From the NCBI RefSeq assembly GCF_913777995.1, contig NZ_CAJYVE010000039.1:62001-126000 (forward strand): DNA of 64,000 nt, given 5' to 3'. Source of the stretch: an uncultured Pseudomonas sp. (GTDB lineage: Bacteria; Pseudomonadota; Gammaproteobacteria; Pseudomonadales; Pseudomonadaceae). Within the stretch, counting starts at the first letter, position 1. Each line of letters opens with the position of its first letter. Below, piece by piece: positions 39,483-50,056 of the stretch. Under the pieces are notes generated by a model, which was given only the letters and a program-made list of their open reading frames with translations, did no database searches and was not told where the DNA came from. The position numbers were made by a program, and so were the translations under genes.

Positions 39483-40151
39483 ATGCCTGATAACGCCACC
39501 CACTCCGGTCCTGGACGTCCCAAGGACCCGGAAAAGCGCCGCGCCATCCTCGACGCCGCGAAGAACCTGTTCATCCAACATGGTTACCAAGGCACCAGCA
39601 TGGACACCGTCGCCAGCCTGGCCGGCGTATCCAAGCTCACCGTATACAGCCATTTCAGCGACAAGGAGCGGTTGTTCATCGAAGCGGTGATGGCCAGCTG
39701 CGAGGAGCTGTTGCCAGCTCCCTGCTTCGAATTCCGCGATGACCTGTCGCTGCGCAGCATGCTGCTGACCATCGCCCGAGCCTTCGAGCACCTGATCAAC
39801 AGCCCCGAATCGCTGCAACTGCATCGCCTGATGGCCACCCTGGGCACCCAGGACCGGCAGTTGTCGCAGACGTTCTTCGATGCCGGCCCGCAGCGCATCC
39901 TCGATGACATGGAACGCTTCATGGTGCACGCCGCCGCCAGCGGTCAGTTGCACATCCCATCACCGCGCAGCGCCGCCGGGCATTTCCTCAGCCTGATCAA
40001 GGGCATCGATCACTTCCGCCTGCTGGTCGGCTGCTGCGAACCGCTAACCCCAGCACAGGTCGAGGCGCATGTGCAGGAGGTGGTCGAACTGTTCATGCGC
40101 GCCTACGGCGATCACACCGTCAGTCAGGCGCAGCCCCCGCACAGCAACTGA
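39483..40151 (+). CDS. mexL: TetR-family repressor (MexL-like)
   Basis: A 222-residue one-component repressor. The N-terminal helix-turn-helix (TSMDTVASLAGVSKLTVYSH, about 38-57) is standard TetR, preceded by the typical GRPKDPEKRRAILDAA helix. The C-terminal ligand domain resembles those of efflux repressors. It is divergent from the MexJK-like operon, so it very likely controls it and itself. There is no recognisable Shine-Dalgarno sequence before the ATG at 39483 and the upstream bases are AT-rich, which suggests weak or leaderless-type translation that keeps repressor levels low. Confidence 0.8.
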   Translation: MPDNATHSGPGRPKDPEKRRAILDAAKNLFIQHGYQGTSMDTVASLAGVSKLTVYSHFSDKERLFIEAVMASCEELLPAPCFEFRDDLSLRSMLLTIARAFEHLINSPESLQLHRLMATLGTQDRQLSQTFFDAGPQRILDDMERFMVHAAASGQLHIPSPRSAAGHFLSLIKGIDHFRLLVGCCEPLTPAQVEAHVQEVVELFMRAYGDHTVSQAQPPHSN

Positions 40152-40162
40152 CGTCCTGCCCG

Positions 40163-40945
40163 TCAGGGCTTCAGGGCTTTCTTGGGGTAGATGTCGTAGC
40201 GGCTGGATTTACCATCCAGGGTATAGCCGGGCTTGGCACCCTCGATAGGCGGTGCCTTGCGCGGGCGCTTGACCACCACCCGATGGCTGGCCAGGGTCAG
40301 GGCGGCCTCCAGCAGCGCCGGTGCGTCAAGGTCGTCGCCCACCAAGGGACGGAACAGGCGCATCTCCTTCTTCACCAAGGCACTCTTGTCGCGATGGGGG
40401 AACATGGGGTCCAGGTAGATGACCTGTGGCGGCTCGTACTGCCAGCCGCGCATCACCTCGATGGCATTGCCATGCAGCAGCTGCATGCGCCGCGCGATCT
40501 CCGCCACCTGCTCATCCAGGCAAGCCCGCGCCAGGCCATCCTCCAGCAGCGCGGCGATGATCGGCTGGCGCTCGATCAGTTGCATCTGACAACCCAGGCT
40601 GGCCAGCACGAAGGCATCCTTGCCCAGGCCGGCCGTGGCGTCGAGCACCTGCGGCCGCACACCGGGTTGCAGCCCGACCGCCTTGGCGATCATCTGCCCG
40701 CTGCCGCCGCCGAACAGCCGCCGGTGCGCAGCGGCCCCTTCGACGAAATCCACCCGCACCGGCCCCGGCGCATCCTTACCCAACTGCTGCAGGCGCAGGC
40801 CATCGGCTGCGACCTGCAGGGCGAATTCGGCCGTCTCGGCGTCAATGGGCAACCCCAGGCGCTCGGCCCAGTAGCTGCTACGTTCCTGCCCCGGCGCATC
40901 CAGGGCTTCGACCCGGATGACGCAGCCATTTTGCTGATCGCTCAT
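40163..40945 (-). CDS. rsmJ: 16S rRNA (guanine1516-N2)-methyltransferase
   Basis: SAM-dependent rRNA methyltransferase for m2G1516 of 16S rRNA (YhiQ family). The protein is 260 residues from the ATG at 40945 ([16 protein letters not shown]). The SAM-binding motif [19 protein letters not shown] and the catalytic-type motif [20 protein letters not shown] identify the family. It is convergent with the tetR gene with an 11-bp gap. Confidence 0.93.
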   Translation of the reverse strand: MSDQQNGCVIRVEALDAPGQERSSYWAERLGLPIDAETAEFALQVAADGLRLQQLGKDAPGPVRVDFVEGAAAHRRLFGGGSGQMIAKAVGLQPGVRPQVLDATAGLGKDAFVLASLGCQMQLIERQPIIAALLEDGLARACLDEQVAEIARRMQLLHGNAIEVMRGWQYEPPQVIYLDPMFPHRDKSALVKKEMRLFRPLVGDDLDAPALLEAALTLASHRVVVKRPRKAPPIEGAKPGYTLDGKSSRYDIYPKKALKP

Positions 40946-41044
40946 TGCACCCACACACTCGAAAAATAATTCAAAGAACGGCCAGGCCGGCCGATAGCTT
41001 GTTTGTCAGGCATTTTGCCAGAGCCAAGGTCAGTACTGATCGCC

Positions 41045-41665
41045 ATGTCAGAGAATGTTCAATCCATCGGCTACTTGTCGCACATCGGCGACTTCAGCCT
41101 GCGCAACAACCAGGCCCTGGGTGGTGTTACCCAGCTCTGGTCCGATGCGTTCGCCCGGGCGATGGCCGAACAACTGGCCGACGGCAAACCGGTGGCTGCA
41201 CCGGCACTGCCCGAAGTCACCGACCAGGCCACCGGCGAACCCCTCACCGGTGCACAGGCCCTGGCGCAGATCGTCGAACAGCGCGCCTGCCCGGTCACCG
41301 AGACTCAAGTACGGCCGCCCGAACCCCTGTTCCTGCCCATCGCCGAATTCGAACTCGACCTGCTGCCACCGGCCGCGGAGCCGTTCGGCGCCCTGGAGCT
41401 GATCGAACAACAGCGCGGCCTGGAATTCGACACCCAGTGGGTACGCCCGACGGTATTCCACGACTACGACCTCAAAGGCGAGCCCGGCCCCGCCCCGGCA
41501 CGTCGCCCGCTGCACCTGCCGATCGCCGAGCTGGAATGGGATCTGGCCGAGAAGCCCGCGCAGCCTTATGACGAGGCGACCCTGGTGGCGCAGCAGCGCG
41601 CCCTGGACTTCGACAACGGCTGGGCCCGCCCACTGATCCTGCAGAACCTGCGCCAGGCCGCCTGA
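41045..41665 (+). CDS. Protein of unknown function with an internal 42-residue duplication
   Basis: A 206-residue acidic, proline-rich protein without signal peptide or membrane helix. Residues 94-135 and 155-196 are two copies of the same 42-residue unit, aligned without gaps and identical at 22 of 42 positions by my count. Shared landmarks are LPIAE, then QQR, then FD, then W.RP. A 19-residue linker rich in G, P and A separates them. The N-terminal 90 residues do not show the repeat. I do not recognise a named domain. It is divergent from rsmJ and convergent with the extensin-like gene. Confidence 0.75.
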   Translation: MSENVQSIGYLSHIGDFSLRNNQALGGVTQLWSDAFARAMAEQLADGKPVAAPALPEVTDQATGEPLTGAQALAQIVEQRACPVTETQVRPPEPLFLPIAEFELDLLPPAAEPFGALELIEQQRGLEFDTQWVRPTVFHDYDLKGEPGPAPARRPLHLPIAELEWDLAEKPAQPYDEATLVAQQRALDFDNGWARPLILQNLRQAA

Positions 41666-41677
41666 CCCGCTCGCGCT

Positions 41678-42367
41678 TCAGCGACAGACCCGCCACATGC
41701 CCATGTCCAGATGAAAGTGATTACGGTGCGCCGCATTGTAGTCCGGCCCCAGCACGGTATTGAAATGCGTGCAGGCGGCCTGCCGGACCTCGCGCAGGAA
41801 ACGGCCCTTGGGGCCGGTGTCATCCCAGTCGCGCAGCAGATCGACACGCGAACCGTCAGCCAGGCGGAAGGCCGCGATGTCCAGGGCGTTGGCCGTGGCG
41901 TGCTGGCTCAGCCGCCCCTCACTGCGGTTGTAGACGTTACGGCAGGCGAAACTGCCCAGGTGATCGATGCGCACCACCCGCTGGCCCAGGGTCGCCTGCG
42001 CGGCCACTTGCAGGCCGTGATGCTCGAACAGCGCATAGGCCACCGCCAGCGGGCAGCTGGCAAGGAAGCTGCTGCTCAGCGCCACTTCTCCGCCGCTGAT
42101 GCGCAGAGCGTTGGTCAGTGGGCAACGCGCCGATGCCGGGCTGTCCGCCTGACGGCTGTAGCGCAGCGCCGAAGTGGCCAATGTCTGGTCACACAGCGCC
42201 GGGTCATTCTGCAGACGCCAGAGCTTGAACGAAGTCAGCAGGTTGGGCGCGGCCTGGATATCCAGAGGCGCCCAGGGGTTCCAGCGCGCAGGCAGGTCAA
42301 GCCAGCCGCGCCATACGGCCACGCCCAGCAGCAACAGACATGACAGGATGATCAGCAAAGGTCGCAT
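41678..42367 (-). CDS. Extensin-like C-terminal domain protein, membrane anchored
   Basis: A 229-residue protein with one N-terminal membrane helix (MRPLLIILSCLLLLGVAVW) and a periplasmic extensin-like domain (PF06904 type). The zinc-ligand-like motifs of LAS-type peptidases are present: SQHATANALDIAAF and HRNHFHLDMG, with conserved cysteines around them (AACTHF, ACRNVYN). A peptidoglycan peptidase role is an inference from the fold. I chose the ATG at 42367, preceded by GAGG. It is the last of three minus-strand genes after the small unknown gene and the DUF72 gene. Confidence 0.85.
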   Translation of the reverse strand: MRPLLIILSCLLLLGVAVWRGWLDLPARWNPWAPLDIQAAPNLLTSFKLWRLQNDPALCDQTLATSALRYSRQADSPASARCPLTNALRISGGEVALSSSFLASCPLAVAYALFEHHGLQVAAQATLGQRVVRIDHLGSFACRNVYNRSEGRLSQHATANALDIAAFRLADGSRVDLLRDWDDTGPKGRFLREVRQAACTHFNTVLGPDYNAAHRNHFHLDMGMWRVCR

Positions 42368-42403
42368 GACGGGCCTCGACAGCACAGCTCATCATCATGG
42401 ACC

Positions 42404-43267
42404 TCAGAGAAGCCCCAACTGCTCCACCTGCGGGCCACGATCGATCTCGGGCAGGGGTGGCAGGTCCGGCAGGCGCGTCATCAGCCGCGCATGAAAGCGC
42501 TGGGCCAGCGCCGGCGCGCGGTGGTTGTCCGGAGTGTGCAGGTACACGTAGGGCGTGCGGCCCTCTTCGATCCAGGTCGCGACCTTCTCCACCCAGGGGG
42601 TCAACCAGGGATCGTTGGCGTCCAGCGCCGGTTGGCCAATGAAGCGCACCTGCGGTGCCTGAGTCAGAGCGGCCGGGCGCACCGGCACCTTGGGTTTTTT
42701 CGATTGCGCGTGCAGCACCGCCGGGTCACTGGACAGGCAACTGAACAGCGAGCGGGAGTCCAGGCAGATGCGTTCGACACCTCGGTCAAGCAGCAGACGG
42801 TTGAGCATCCGCTCTTCATCGCCTTTCTGGAAGAACGCCAGGTGACGCACCTCCACCGCCAGGGGCACCTGGACTTCGTCGATGAACATCGCCAGTTCTG
42901 CCAGGCGCTGCGGGCCGAAGCTGGCCGGCAGTTGCAGCCAGAACGGCGTCACTCGCTCGCCCAGCGGCGCCAGCAGTTGCACGAAGGCACGCGCCGCGTC
43001 CAGTTGCAGGCGCAGGTCGCCGTCATGGCTGATATCGCGATGAAACTTGGCCGTGAAGCGAAAGTCCGCCGGCATGACCTGCGCCCAGCGCTGCACGGTG
43101 GCCGCATTCGGACGGGCATATAGGGTGGTATTACCTTCCACCGTATTGAACACCTGGCAGTACAGGCCCAGGAAATCGGTGCTGGCGGCATCTGGCGGGT
43201 AGAAGAACTCGCGCCAGGCGTTATCGCCCCATGACGGGCAACCGAGGAAATAAGGTAGACGGGACAC
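42404..43267 (-). CDS. DUF72 (YecE-like) protein
   Basis: A 287-residue cytoplasmic protein of the DUF72/YecE TIM-barrel family. The N terminus YFLGCPSWGDNAWREFFYP and the VFNTVEGNTTLYARP segment are typical, as are FRFTAKFHRDISHD and the C-terminal TPYVYLHTPDNHRAPALA. The molecular role of the family is unknown. It starts 3 bp after the small unknown gene ends and 36 bp separate it from the extensin-like gene, so these three form an operon. Confidence 0.93.
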   Translation of the reverse strand: MSRLPYFLGCPSWGDNAWREFFYPPDAASTDFLGLYCQVFNTVEGNTTLYARPNAATVQRWAQVMPADFRFTAKFHRDISHDGDLRLQLDAARAFVQLLAPLGERVTPFWLQLPASFGPQRLAELAMFIDEVQVPLAVEVRHLAFFQKGDEERMLNRLLLDRGVERICLDSRSLFSCLSSDPAVLHAQSKKPKVPVRPAALTQAPQVRFIGQPALDANDPWLTPWVEKVATWIEEGRTPYVYLHTPDNHRAPALAQRFHARLMTRLPDLPPLPEIDRGPQVEQLGLL

Positions 43268-43270
43268 AGG

Positions 43271-43576
43271 TCAGACGTGCAGGTCGAGCCCCGACACTTC
43301 CAGTTCCCAATCCACGAAACTGGCGGTGGTCAGATAGCTGGCCAGCGCAGTGGCCACGCGAGAACTCATCGAGCGGGGGAAGATCATGTCCTGCTGGCGT
43401 GCAGGTACATTGGGCGTAGGCAGGTCGTCGGCTTCGCGACGCGGCGTTCGCGCCTCGTGCACAGGCAGTTCGATATCGCTGTCGACTTCCTCGAAGGTAC
43501 CCTCCACCGTCGCAGGGCTCTTGCGAGGCTTGCGCTTGATGGGATACGTGCGTGATGAAGGACCGTCTATGCGCAT
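43271..43576 (-). CDS. Small protein of unknown function
   Basis: A 101-residue protein, first gene of the DUF72 operon. Residues 1-68 are polar, rich in P, R, K and E, and look disordered. Residues 70-86 form a likely helix (SSRVATALASYLTTASF), and the chain ends in WELEVSGLDLHV. There is no signal peptide. A sigma-70-like promoter lies 29 bp upstream of the ATG. The order unknown-DUF72-extensin gives no function. I do not recognise the family. Confidence 0.7.
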   Translation of the reverse strand: MRIDGPSSRTYPIKRKPRKSPATVEGTFEEVDSDIELPVHEARTPRREADDLPTPNVPARQQDMIFPRSMSSRVATALASYLTTASFVDWELEVSGLDLHV

Positions 43577-43604
43577 CGATACTTACTCGGCGTCTGTAGT
43601 GGCA

Positions 43605-43634
43605 ATTTAACGTCACAGATGGGCGCCTTGGCAA
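43605..43634 (-). promoter_or_regulatory. Candidate promoter of the unknown-DUF72-extensin operon
   Basis: On the minus strand TTGCCA (43634-43629) and TTAAAT (43610-43605) are separated by 18 bp and match sigma-70 at 5 of 6 and 4 of 6 positions. The rest of the 247-bp gap up to tsaB (43577-43823) shows no gene. It includes a GC-rich hairpin around the tsaB stop with no T-run after it. Confidence 0.45.
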
Positions 43635-43823
43635 ACGCCCGAACGTTAACTAGACCACACAAATTGCAAGTTATTCGGCACGCGTCACTTTTCCATAGAC
43701 TTTGGCGATGAATGGTAGATGGCTAGTTGACTTCATCGATAGAGCGATCAGCCCTCGCCCAGCCCGTTCAGCGGCGTGCATATCCTTGTATCGCCCGCGT
43801 TACAGCTTTCTTGAAGCGCCTGG

Positions 43824-44498
43824 TCAGGCGCCTTTGGGTGTCGCCACCTTGTCGCGCAGGTACACCGGCTGCGCATCGTCGGCCGCCACTGCTTCGCCGC
43901 GGTGCCAGGCAAAGGTCGCCAGGGCCAGCAGATCCTGCGCGTCGGGCAGCATGCTGGCATCACAGCCGCTGAGCGACACCGGCAGGCGCGGTGCATAACC
44001 CCAGCCAGTGCCGGCACCGAACCACGGGCCTGCGGCATCGATGGGCAGCGCCACTTGCTCGGGCGGCAGCACGGCTTCCTGGCCAGCCAGGCGCATCTCC
44101 CCTTCGCTGGCGCGGTAGCAACCCCAGTAGACCTCGTCCATGCGTGCATCGATGGCTGCGGCCACCTGGCTGGCGCCCTGCTCACGCAGGGCACGCTGGG
44201 CCAATGCGGCCAGGTTGGAGACCGGCAACACCGGACGGTCAAGGGCGAAGGCCAGCCCCTGGACCACGCCGATGGCAATGCGCACACCGGTGAAAGCCCC
44301 CGGGCCACGGCCGAAGGCAATGGCATCGAGCGCCGAGCGCGGCAACTGCGCCTGGGCCAGCAGGTCCTGAATCATCGGCAGCAGCTTCTGGGCATGCAGG
44401 CGCGGGGCCACCTCATAGTGGCTCAGCACCTTGCCGTCGTGCAGCAGGGCGACCGAGCAGGCTTCAGTGGCAGTATCCAGGGCCAGCAAGGTGGTCAT
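43824..44498 (-). CDS. tsaB: tRNA t6A biosynthesis protein TsaB
   Basis: ASKHA-fold partner of TsaD in the TsaBDE complex that attaches threonylcarbamoyl to A37 of tRNA. The protein is 224 residues with the N-terminal LLALDTATEACSVAL and the FGRGPGAFTGVRIAIGVVQGLA motif that is diagnostic of TsaB. The order tsaB-adk-ppc on this strand is that of other Pseudomonas. With tcdA in the same window, two genes of the t6A/ct6A pathway lie about 18 kb apart. Confidence 0.96.
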   Translation of the reverse strand: MTTLLALDTATEACSVALLHDGKVLSHYEVAPRLHAQKLLPMIQDLLAQAQLPRSALDAIAFGRGPGAFTGVRIAIGVVQGLAFALDRPVLPVSNLAALAQRALREQGASQVAAAIDARMDEVYWGCYRASEGEMRLAGQEAVLPPEQVALPIDAAGPWFGAGTGWGYAPRLPVSLSGCDASMLPDAQDLLALATFAWHRGEAVAADDAQPVYLRDKVATPKGA

Positions 44499-44539
44499 CG
44501 GGGTATCCGTCGTGAGTGAACAAGGGGAAAAGGGGCGCA

Positions 44540-44576
44540 GTATAAAGACAAATGGCCCGCAAGCGGGCCATTTGTC
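44540..44576 (-). terminator. Terminator after adk
   Basis: GACAAATGGCCCG and CGGGCCATTTGTC form a perfect 13-bp stem with a 4-base loop (44547-44576), followed on the minus strand by TTTATA. It lies 18 bp past the adk stop and should separate adk from tsaB transcription. Confidence 0.8.
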
Positions 44577-44594
44577 GGATGAAACGGGCGGCGA

Positions 44595-45470
<876 letters not shown>

Positions 45471-48107
45471 TCAGCCGGTATTGCGCAAGCCGGCGGCTAT
45501 GCCCGCCACCGACACCAGCAGGGCCAGTTCCAGTGGGCTGTCCAGGCGCGCTTCGCGGCTGCGCGAACGGGCCAGCAGCTCGGCCTGCAGCAGGTGCAGG
45601 GGGTCCAGGTAGGTATTGCGCAGGCTGATGAACTCCAGGGTTTCCGGGCTGTGCGCCAGCAGCCGGTCCTGCCCGGTCAGCCCCAGCACCACCCGACAGG
45701 CCTGCGACAATAGGTCGCGTAAATGCGCCCCCAAATGATGCAACTGCGGGTCGACCAGACGCTCGTCGTACAGCTGGGCGATGTCGATGTCGGCCTTGGC
45801 CAGGACCATTTCCAGCATGTCGATGCGGGTGCGGAAGAACGGCCACTGCTCGCGCATCTGCGCCAGCAATTCGCCCTCGCCACGCGCCAACGCATTGCTC
45901 AATGCCGCCTCCCAGCCCAGCCAGGCGGGCAGCATCAGGCGCGTCTGGGTCCAGGCGAAGATCCATGGAATGGCCCGCAGGCTCTCCACCCCGCCTTCAC
46001 GACGCTTGGCCGGACGACTGCCCAGCGGCAGGCGTCCCAGCTCCTGCTCTGGCGTGGCCTGGCGGAAGTACTCGACGAATTCCGGGTGCTCGCGCACCAC
46101 GGTGCGGTAGGCCTTCACCCCGTCCTCGGCGAGGCGGTCCATCATCTGCCGCCAGGCCGGCTCCGGCGGTGGCGGCGGCAGCAGGGTCGCCTCCAGCACG
46201 GCGGCCAGGTAGAGGTTGAGGTTCTGCTCGGCGATGCCGGGCAGGCCGAACTTGAAGCGGATCATCTCGCCCTGCTCGGTGGTGCGGAAGCGCCCCGCCA
46301 CCGACCCCGGTGGCTGCGACAGGATGGCCGCATGCGCCGGCCCGCCGCCACGCCCCACCGTGCCGCCGCGGCCGTGGAACAGCAGCAGTTCCACCTGGCG
46401 CTCACGGCAGATGCCCACCAGTTTCTCCTGCGCCCGGTACTGCGCCCAGGCCGCCGCCGTGGTGCCGGCGTCCTTGGCCGAGTCGGAATAGCCGATCATC
46501 ACTTCCTGCGGACCTTGCAGGCGGGCACGGTAACCGGGCAGTTCCAGCAACCGCTCGATCACCGGCCCGGCGTTGTCGAGGTCGGCCAGGGTTTCGAATA
46601 GCGGCACCACCCGCATGCGCCGCTGCAGCCCGGCCTCCTTGAGCAACAGCTGCACCGCCAGTACGTCGGAAGCGGCACCGGCCATGGAGATGACATAAGA
46701 GCCCAGCGAGGCCGCCGGTGCCGCTGCCACTTCTCGGCAGGTGGCCAGCACTTCGGCGGTTTCCGCCGAGGGGCGGAAGTAGCCTGGCAGCAAGGGCCGG
46801 CGGTTATCCAGCTCGCGGGTCAGGAAGGCGATGCGCGCGTCTTCGTCCCAGTCCTCGTAACGTCCCAAACCCAGGTAGTCGGTGATTTCGCTCATCGCCG
46901 CGCAGTGCCGGCCGGAATCCTGGCGCACGTCCAGGCGCACCAGGAACAGGCCGAAGGTCACCGCGCGGCGCAGGCAGTCGAGCAGCGGCCCGTCGGCGAT
47001 CACGCCCATGCCGCATTCGTGCAGGGACTGGTAGCAGACCTGCAAGGGTTCGAGCAGCTCGCGATTGTCGTGCAGCACCTCCTCACCTGCCGGCTGGGGC
47101 GCCGCCAGGCAAGCCTGCGCCCAGTTGCGCGTGGCACGCAGGCGTTCACGCAGACGCTTGAGCTCGGCCCGGTACGGCTCGGCGCTGTCACCGACCCTGG
47201 CACGCAGTTCGGCGCTGGCCTGCTGCATCGACAGGTCGGCGGCCAGGCTGTCGACATCGCGCAGGTACAGGTCGGCGGCCATCCAGCGCGCCAGCAGCAG
47301 CACTTCACGGGTGACCTTGGCGGTGACGTTGGGGTTGCCATCGCGGTCGCCGCCCATCCACGAAGCGAAGCGGATCGGCGCGGCGTCCAGCGGCAGCCGA
47401 AAACCGGTGGCGGCGTGCAACACCTGGTCGGCCTTGCGCAGGTAACTGGGTACCGCCTGCCACAGCGAGTGCTCGATCACCGCGAAGCCCCACTTGGCTT
47501 CGTCCACCGGGGTCGGCCGGGTGCGGCGGATCTCTTCGGTGTGCCAGGCCTCGGCGATCAGGCGCTGCAGGCGGGTGACGATCTGCTCGTATTCCTGGCT
47601 GTTCAGGTCACGGTGGTCGAGGGCGGCCAGCTGTTCGGCAATGGCGTCGTACTTCTGGATCAGCGTGCGCCGCGCCACTTCAGTGGGGTGCGCGGTCAGC
47701 ACCAATTCGATGTCCAGCTTGCCGATCTGCCGCGCCAGGGCCTCGCTGCCGTGCCCGGCGCGCTGCAGGCGCTCGAGCAGCTCGGGCAGCACCCGGGCTT
47801 CGAAGGGTTGTGGCTGGGTGTCGTCACGTCGGCGCAGCAACTGGTACTGCTCGGCGATGTTGGCCAGGTTGAGGAACTGGTTGAAGGCCCGGGCCACCGG
47901 CAGCAGTTCGTCTTCGTCGAGGCTGGCGACACTGGCGCTGAGCTGTTCGCTGCCCTCGGCCGAGCCGCGCCGACCGGCCTTGGCGGCCTTGCGGATGCGT
48001 TCGATGGTGTCGAGGAACTCGGCGCCGCGCTGTTCGCGAATGGTGTTGCCCAACAGCTCGCCCAACAAGTGGACGTCTTCCCGCAAGCGGGCATCTATAT
48101 CGGCCAT
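45471..48107 (-). CDS. ppc: Phosphoenolpyruvate carboxylase
   Basis: Anaplerotic enzyme that carboxylates PEP to oxaloacetate. The protein is 878 residues, the normal bacterial length. Catalytic motifs are [15 protein letters not shown] with H140, [16 protein letters not shown], and the mobile loop [16 protein letters not shown]. It ends in the invariant-type NTG, which contributes to allosteric inhibition by aspartate in the family. It lies upstream of adk on the same strand and is divergent from the small 106-residue gene. Confidence 0.98.
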   Translation of the reverse strand: MADIDARLREDVHLLGELLGNTIREQRGAEFLDTIERIRKAAKAGRRGSAEGSEQLSASVASLDEDELLPVARAFNQFLNLANIAEQYQLLRRRDDTQPQPFEARVLPELLERLQRAGHGSEALARQIGKLDIELVLTAHPTEVARRTLIQKYDAIAEQLAALDHRDLNSQEYEQIVTRLQRLIAEAWHTEEIRRTRPTPVDEAKWGFAVIEHSLWQAVPSYLRKADQVLHAATGFRLPLDAAPIRFASWMGGDRDGNPNVTAKVTREVLLLARWMAADLYLRDVDSLAADLSMQQASAELRARVGDSAEPYRAELKRLRERLRATRNWAQACLAAPQPAGEEVLHDNRELLEPLQVCYQSLHECGMGVIADGPLLDCLRRAVTFGLFLVRLDVRQDSGRHCAAMSEITDYLGLGRYEDWDEDARIAFLTRELDNRRPLLPGYFRPSAETAEVLATCREVAAAPAASLGSYVISMAGAASDVLAVQLLLKEAGLQRRMRVVPLFETLADLDNAGPVIERLLELPGYRARLQGPQEVMIGYSDSAKDAGTTAAAWAQYRAQEKLVGICRERQVELLLFHGRGGTVGRGGGPAHAAILSQPPGSVAGRFRTTEQGEMIRFKFGLPGIAEQNLNLYLAAVLEATLLPPPPPEPAWRQMMDRLAEDGVKAYRTVVREHPEFVEYFRQATPEQELGRLPLGSRPAKRREGGVESLRAIPWIFAWTQTRLMLPAWLGWEAALSNALARGEGELLAQMREQWPFFRTRIDMLEMVLAKADIDIAQLYDERLVDPQLHHLGAHLRDLLSQACRVVLGLTGQDRLLAHSPETLEFISLRNTYLDPLHLLQAELLARSRSREARLDSPLELALLVSVAGIAAGLRNTG

Positions 48108-48235
48108 CCCTCACCCTCCGGTCTGTTGTTGTACCCCGCACACTGCACGAAAACCGCCACGCTGCCAAACCCGACAGCGAACACTGCGGCGCGCGGGCAG
48201 TCGAAAAACCGTAACCCACCGCAACCGGAGGCACC

Positions 48236-48556
48236 ATGAACAGTTTCCAGGCCCTGCTCAACGACTGGGAAAACCACGCTCGTCAGGCACAGGAACGCAG
48301 CCAGGTCACCCTCAGCCTGTACCGCCACGATCAGGTGAAGATCAAGGCCCTCGCCGAAGCCTACGGGCTTGATGAAGCGACCGTCACCGAAGGCCTGCTG
48401 CACGCGGCCCTGCAAGAAGCCGAAGCCGCCATTCCCTACGTCAAAGGTGCCGAAGTGATTCGGGTGGAAGAAGGCGAACCGGTGTACGACGACGCCGGGC
48501 GAACCCCCGCGTTCGTGGCCGCCGAACAGCGGATTCTCAAGGCTCAGGACCATTGA
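48236..48556 (+). CDS. Small conserved protein of unknown function
   Basis: A 106-residue soluble acidic protein (MNSFQALLNDWENHARQAQE at the start). The first 35 residues look like an amphipathic helix, then LDEATVTEGLLHAALQEAEAAIPYV may form a ribbon-helix-helix-like or short helical unit, and the tail is charged. No motif that I recognise. It is divergent from ppc across 128 bp, and the same position next to ppc holds an uncharacterised gene in P. aeruginosa. The ATG has GGAGG-type sequence (accggaggcacc) upstream. Confidence 0.78.
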   Translation: MNSFQALLNDWENHARQAQERSQVTLSLYRHDQVKIKALAEAYGLDEATVTEGLLHAALQEAEAAIPYVKGAEVIRVEEGEPVYDDAGRTPAFVAAEQRILKAQDH

Positions 48557-48785
48557 GGCACGCGCTCACCGCGCTGCCAGCGGCCCTGCAACAGGGCCTG
48601 CACCTGGCTGACCGGCGCCCGCAGTACTGGCTGAACGGAACGGAAATTTCTCTGAACTATTCAAAAAAGCGTCAGGTCCCAGCCAATAGCCATTACAGGA
48701 AAGACCGTGAGTGGCAGGCAAGCCGTCTGGCATCTCACTTCCCGGCCGCAACTGTCATGGAAAACCAAGAACCTGGAGTTAAACA

Positions 48786-49199
48786 ATGGAGTTGATGACC
48801 ATGAACAACCTCACTGCCAAAGCCACGTTCGCCCCCGTGCGTGGACTCAAACTGGCTGCGTTGGCCCTGGGTAGCGCCCTGGTACTCGCCGGTTGTGCCG
48901 GTAACCCGCCGTCGGAGCAGTATGCGGTCACCCAGTCTGCGGTGAACAGCGCGGTCAGCGCGGGCGGCACCGAATACGCCGCTGTCGAAATGAAGTCGGC
49001 CCAGGACAAGCTGCGTCAGGCTGACGTGGCCATGCAGGATCATCGCTACGACGAAGCCCGCCGCCTGGCTGAACAGGCCGAGTGGGACGCGCGCGTCGCC
49101 GAACGCAAGGCTCAGGCTGCCAAGGCGCAGAAAGCCGTACAGGACGCTCGCCAGGGTGTGAACGAACTCCGTGAAGAAAGCCAGCGCCAGGTCCAGTAA
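48786..49199 (+). CDS. DUF4398-family lipoprotein
   Basis: A 137-residue lipoprotein with the lipobox LAGC (C37 from the first ATG). The mature part is helical, with SAQDKLRQADVAMQDHRYDEARRLAEQAEWDARVAERKAQ, a TPR-like or coiled-coil stretch typical of DUF4398. An alternative ATG at 48801 also has GGAG at suitable spacing; either gives a workable signal peptide. The next gene, 53 bp on, is an OmpA-type lipoprotein. The pair is conserved in Pseudomonas and probably acts at the outer membrane-peptidoglycan interface. Confidence 0.88.
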   Translation: MELMTMNNLTAKATFAPVRGLKLAALALGSALVLAGCAGNPPSEQYAVTQSAVNSAVSAGGTEYAAVEMKSAQDKLRQADVAMQDHRYDEARRLAEQAEWDARVAERKAQAAKAQKAVQDARQGVNELREESQRQVQ

Positions 49200-49252
49200 T
49201 CCGGCCCTTTCACCTTTCACGCATTCGACATTGATTTAAGGACGACAAGACC

Positions 49253-50035
49253 ATGCGCAAACAAGTGATGATCCCTGCCCTGCTGGCTGTTAGCGTGGCC
49301 CTCGGGGCCTGCGCCACCAAGCCCAACCCAAGCCTGGAACAGGCGCGCACCAATTTCTCGGCGCTGCAGAGCAATCCTGACGCCAGCAAGGTCGCGGCAC
49401 TGGAAACCAAGGATGCCAGCGACTCGCTGGACAAGGCCGACAAGGCCTTCCGTGATGGCGAAGACGCCAAGAAAGTCGACCAGCTGGCCTACCTGACCAA
49501 CCAGCGTATCGAAGTCGCCAAGCAGACCATCGCCCTGCGTACCGCCGAGGCTGACCTGCAGAAAGCTTCCGCCGACCGCGCCCAGGCGCGCCTGGACGCC
49601 CGTGACGCGCAGATCGCCAAGCTGAAGGAAAGCCTCAACGCCAAGCAGACCGAGCGCGGCACCCTGGTGACCTTCGGCGACGTGCTGTTCGACTACAACA
49701 AGGCGGAGCTGAAACCCGGCGCACAAGGCAACATCTTCAAGCTGGCGCAGTTCCTTCAGGAGAACCCTGACCGCAAGGTGATCGTCGAGGGCTACACCGA
49801 CAGCACCGGTTCGGCCTCCTACAACCAGCAACTGTCCGAGCGCCGCGCCGACTCGGTGCGCGCCGCACTGGTACGCGCTGGCGTCGACCCGACCCGCGTC
49901 GTCGCCCAGGGCTATGGCAAGGAATATCCGGTGGCCGACAATTCCAGCAACTCCGGTCGTGCCATGAACCGTCGTGTGGAAGTGACCATTTCCAACGACA
50001 ACCAGCCGGTAGCGCCACGTTCAAGCATGCAGTGA
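49253..50035 (+). CDS. lptF: OmpA-domain lipoprotein (LptF-like)
   Basis: A 260-residue outer-membrane lipoprotein. The signal ends in LGAC with C20. A helical region (about 25-135, with A/K/D-rich coiled-coil character) precedes a C-terminal OmpA domain (about 140-248) that has the diaminopimelate-binding pattern YTDSTGSASYNQQLSERRAD and NRRVEVTI. In P. aeruginosa the gene at this position downstream of ppc is lptF (lipotoxin F), a cell-wall-associated lipoprotein under AlgU control. A terminator follows at 22 bp. Confidence 0.83.
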   Translation: MRKQVMIPALLAVSVALGACATKPNPSLEQARTNFSALQSNPDASKVAALETKDASDSLDKADKAFRDGEDAKKVDQLAYLTNQRIEVAKQTIALRTAEADLQKASADRAQARLDARDAQIAKLKESLNAKQTERGTLVTFGDVLFDYNKAELKPGAQGNIFKLAQFLQENPDRKVIVEGYTDSTGSASYNQQLSERRADSVRAALVRAGVDPTRVVAQGYGKEYPVADNSSNSGRAMNRRVEVTISNDNQPVAPRSSMQ

Positions 50036-50056
50036 TCGCTTGACTCGCGCCTTATG

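Noticed and set aside
48557-48785. AlgU (sigma-22) promoter before the DUF4398-OmpA lipoprotein genes
   Set aside because: GAACGG/GAACTA and TCTGA-like elements occur, but no pair has the required 16-17 bp spacing. lptF is known to be AlgU-controlled in P. aeruginosa, so a site may exist that I cannot pin down.
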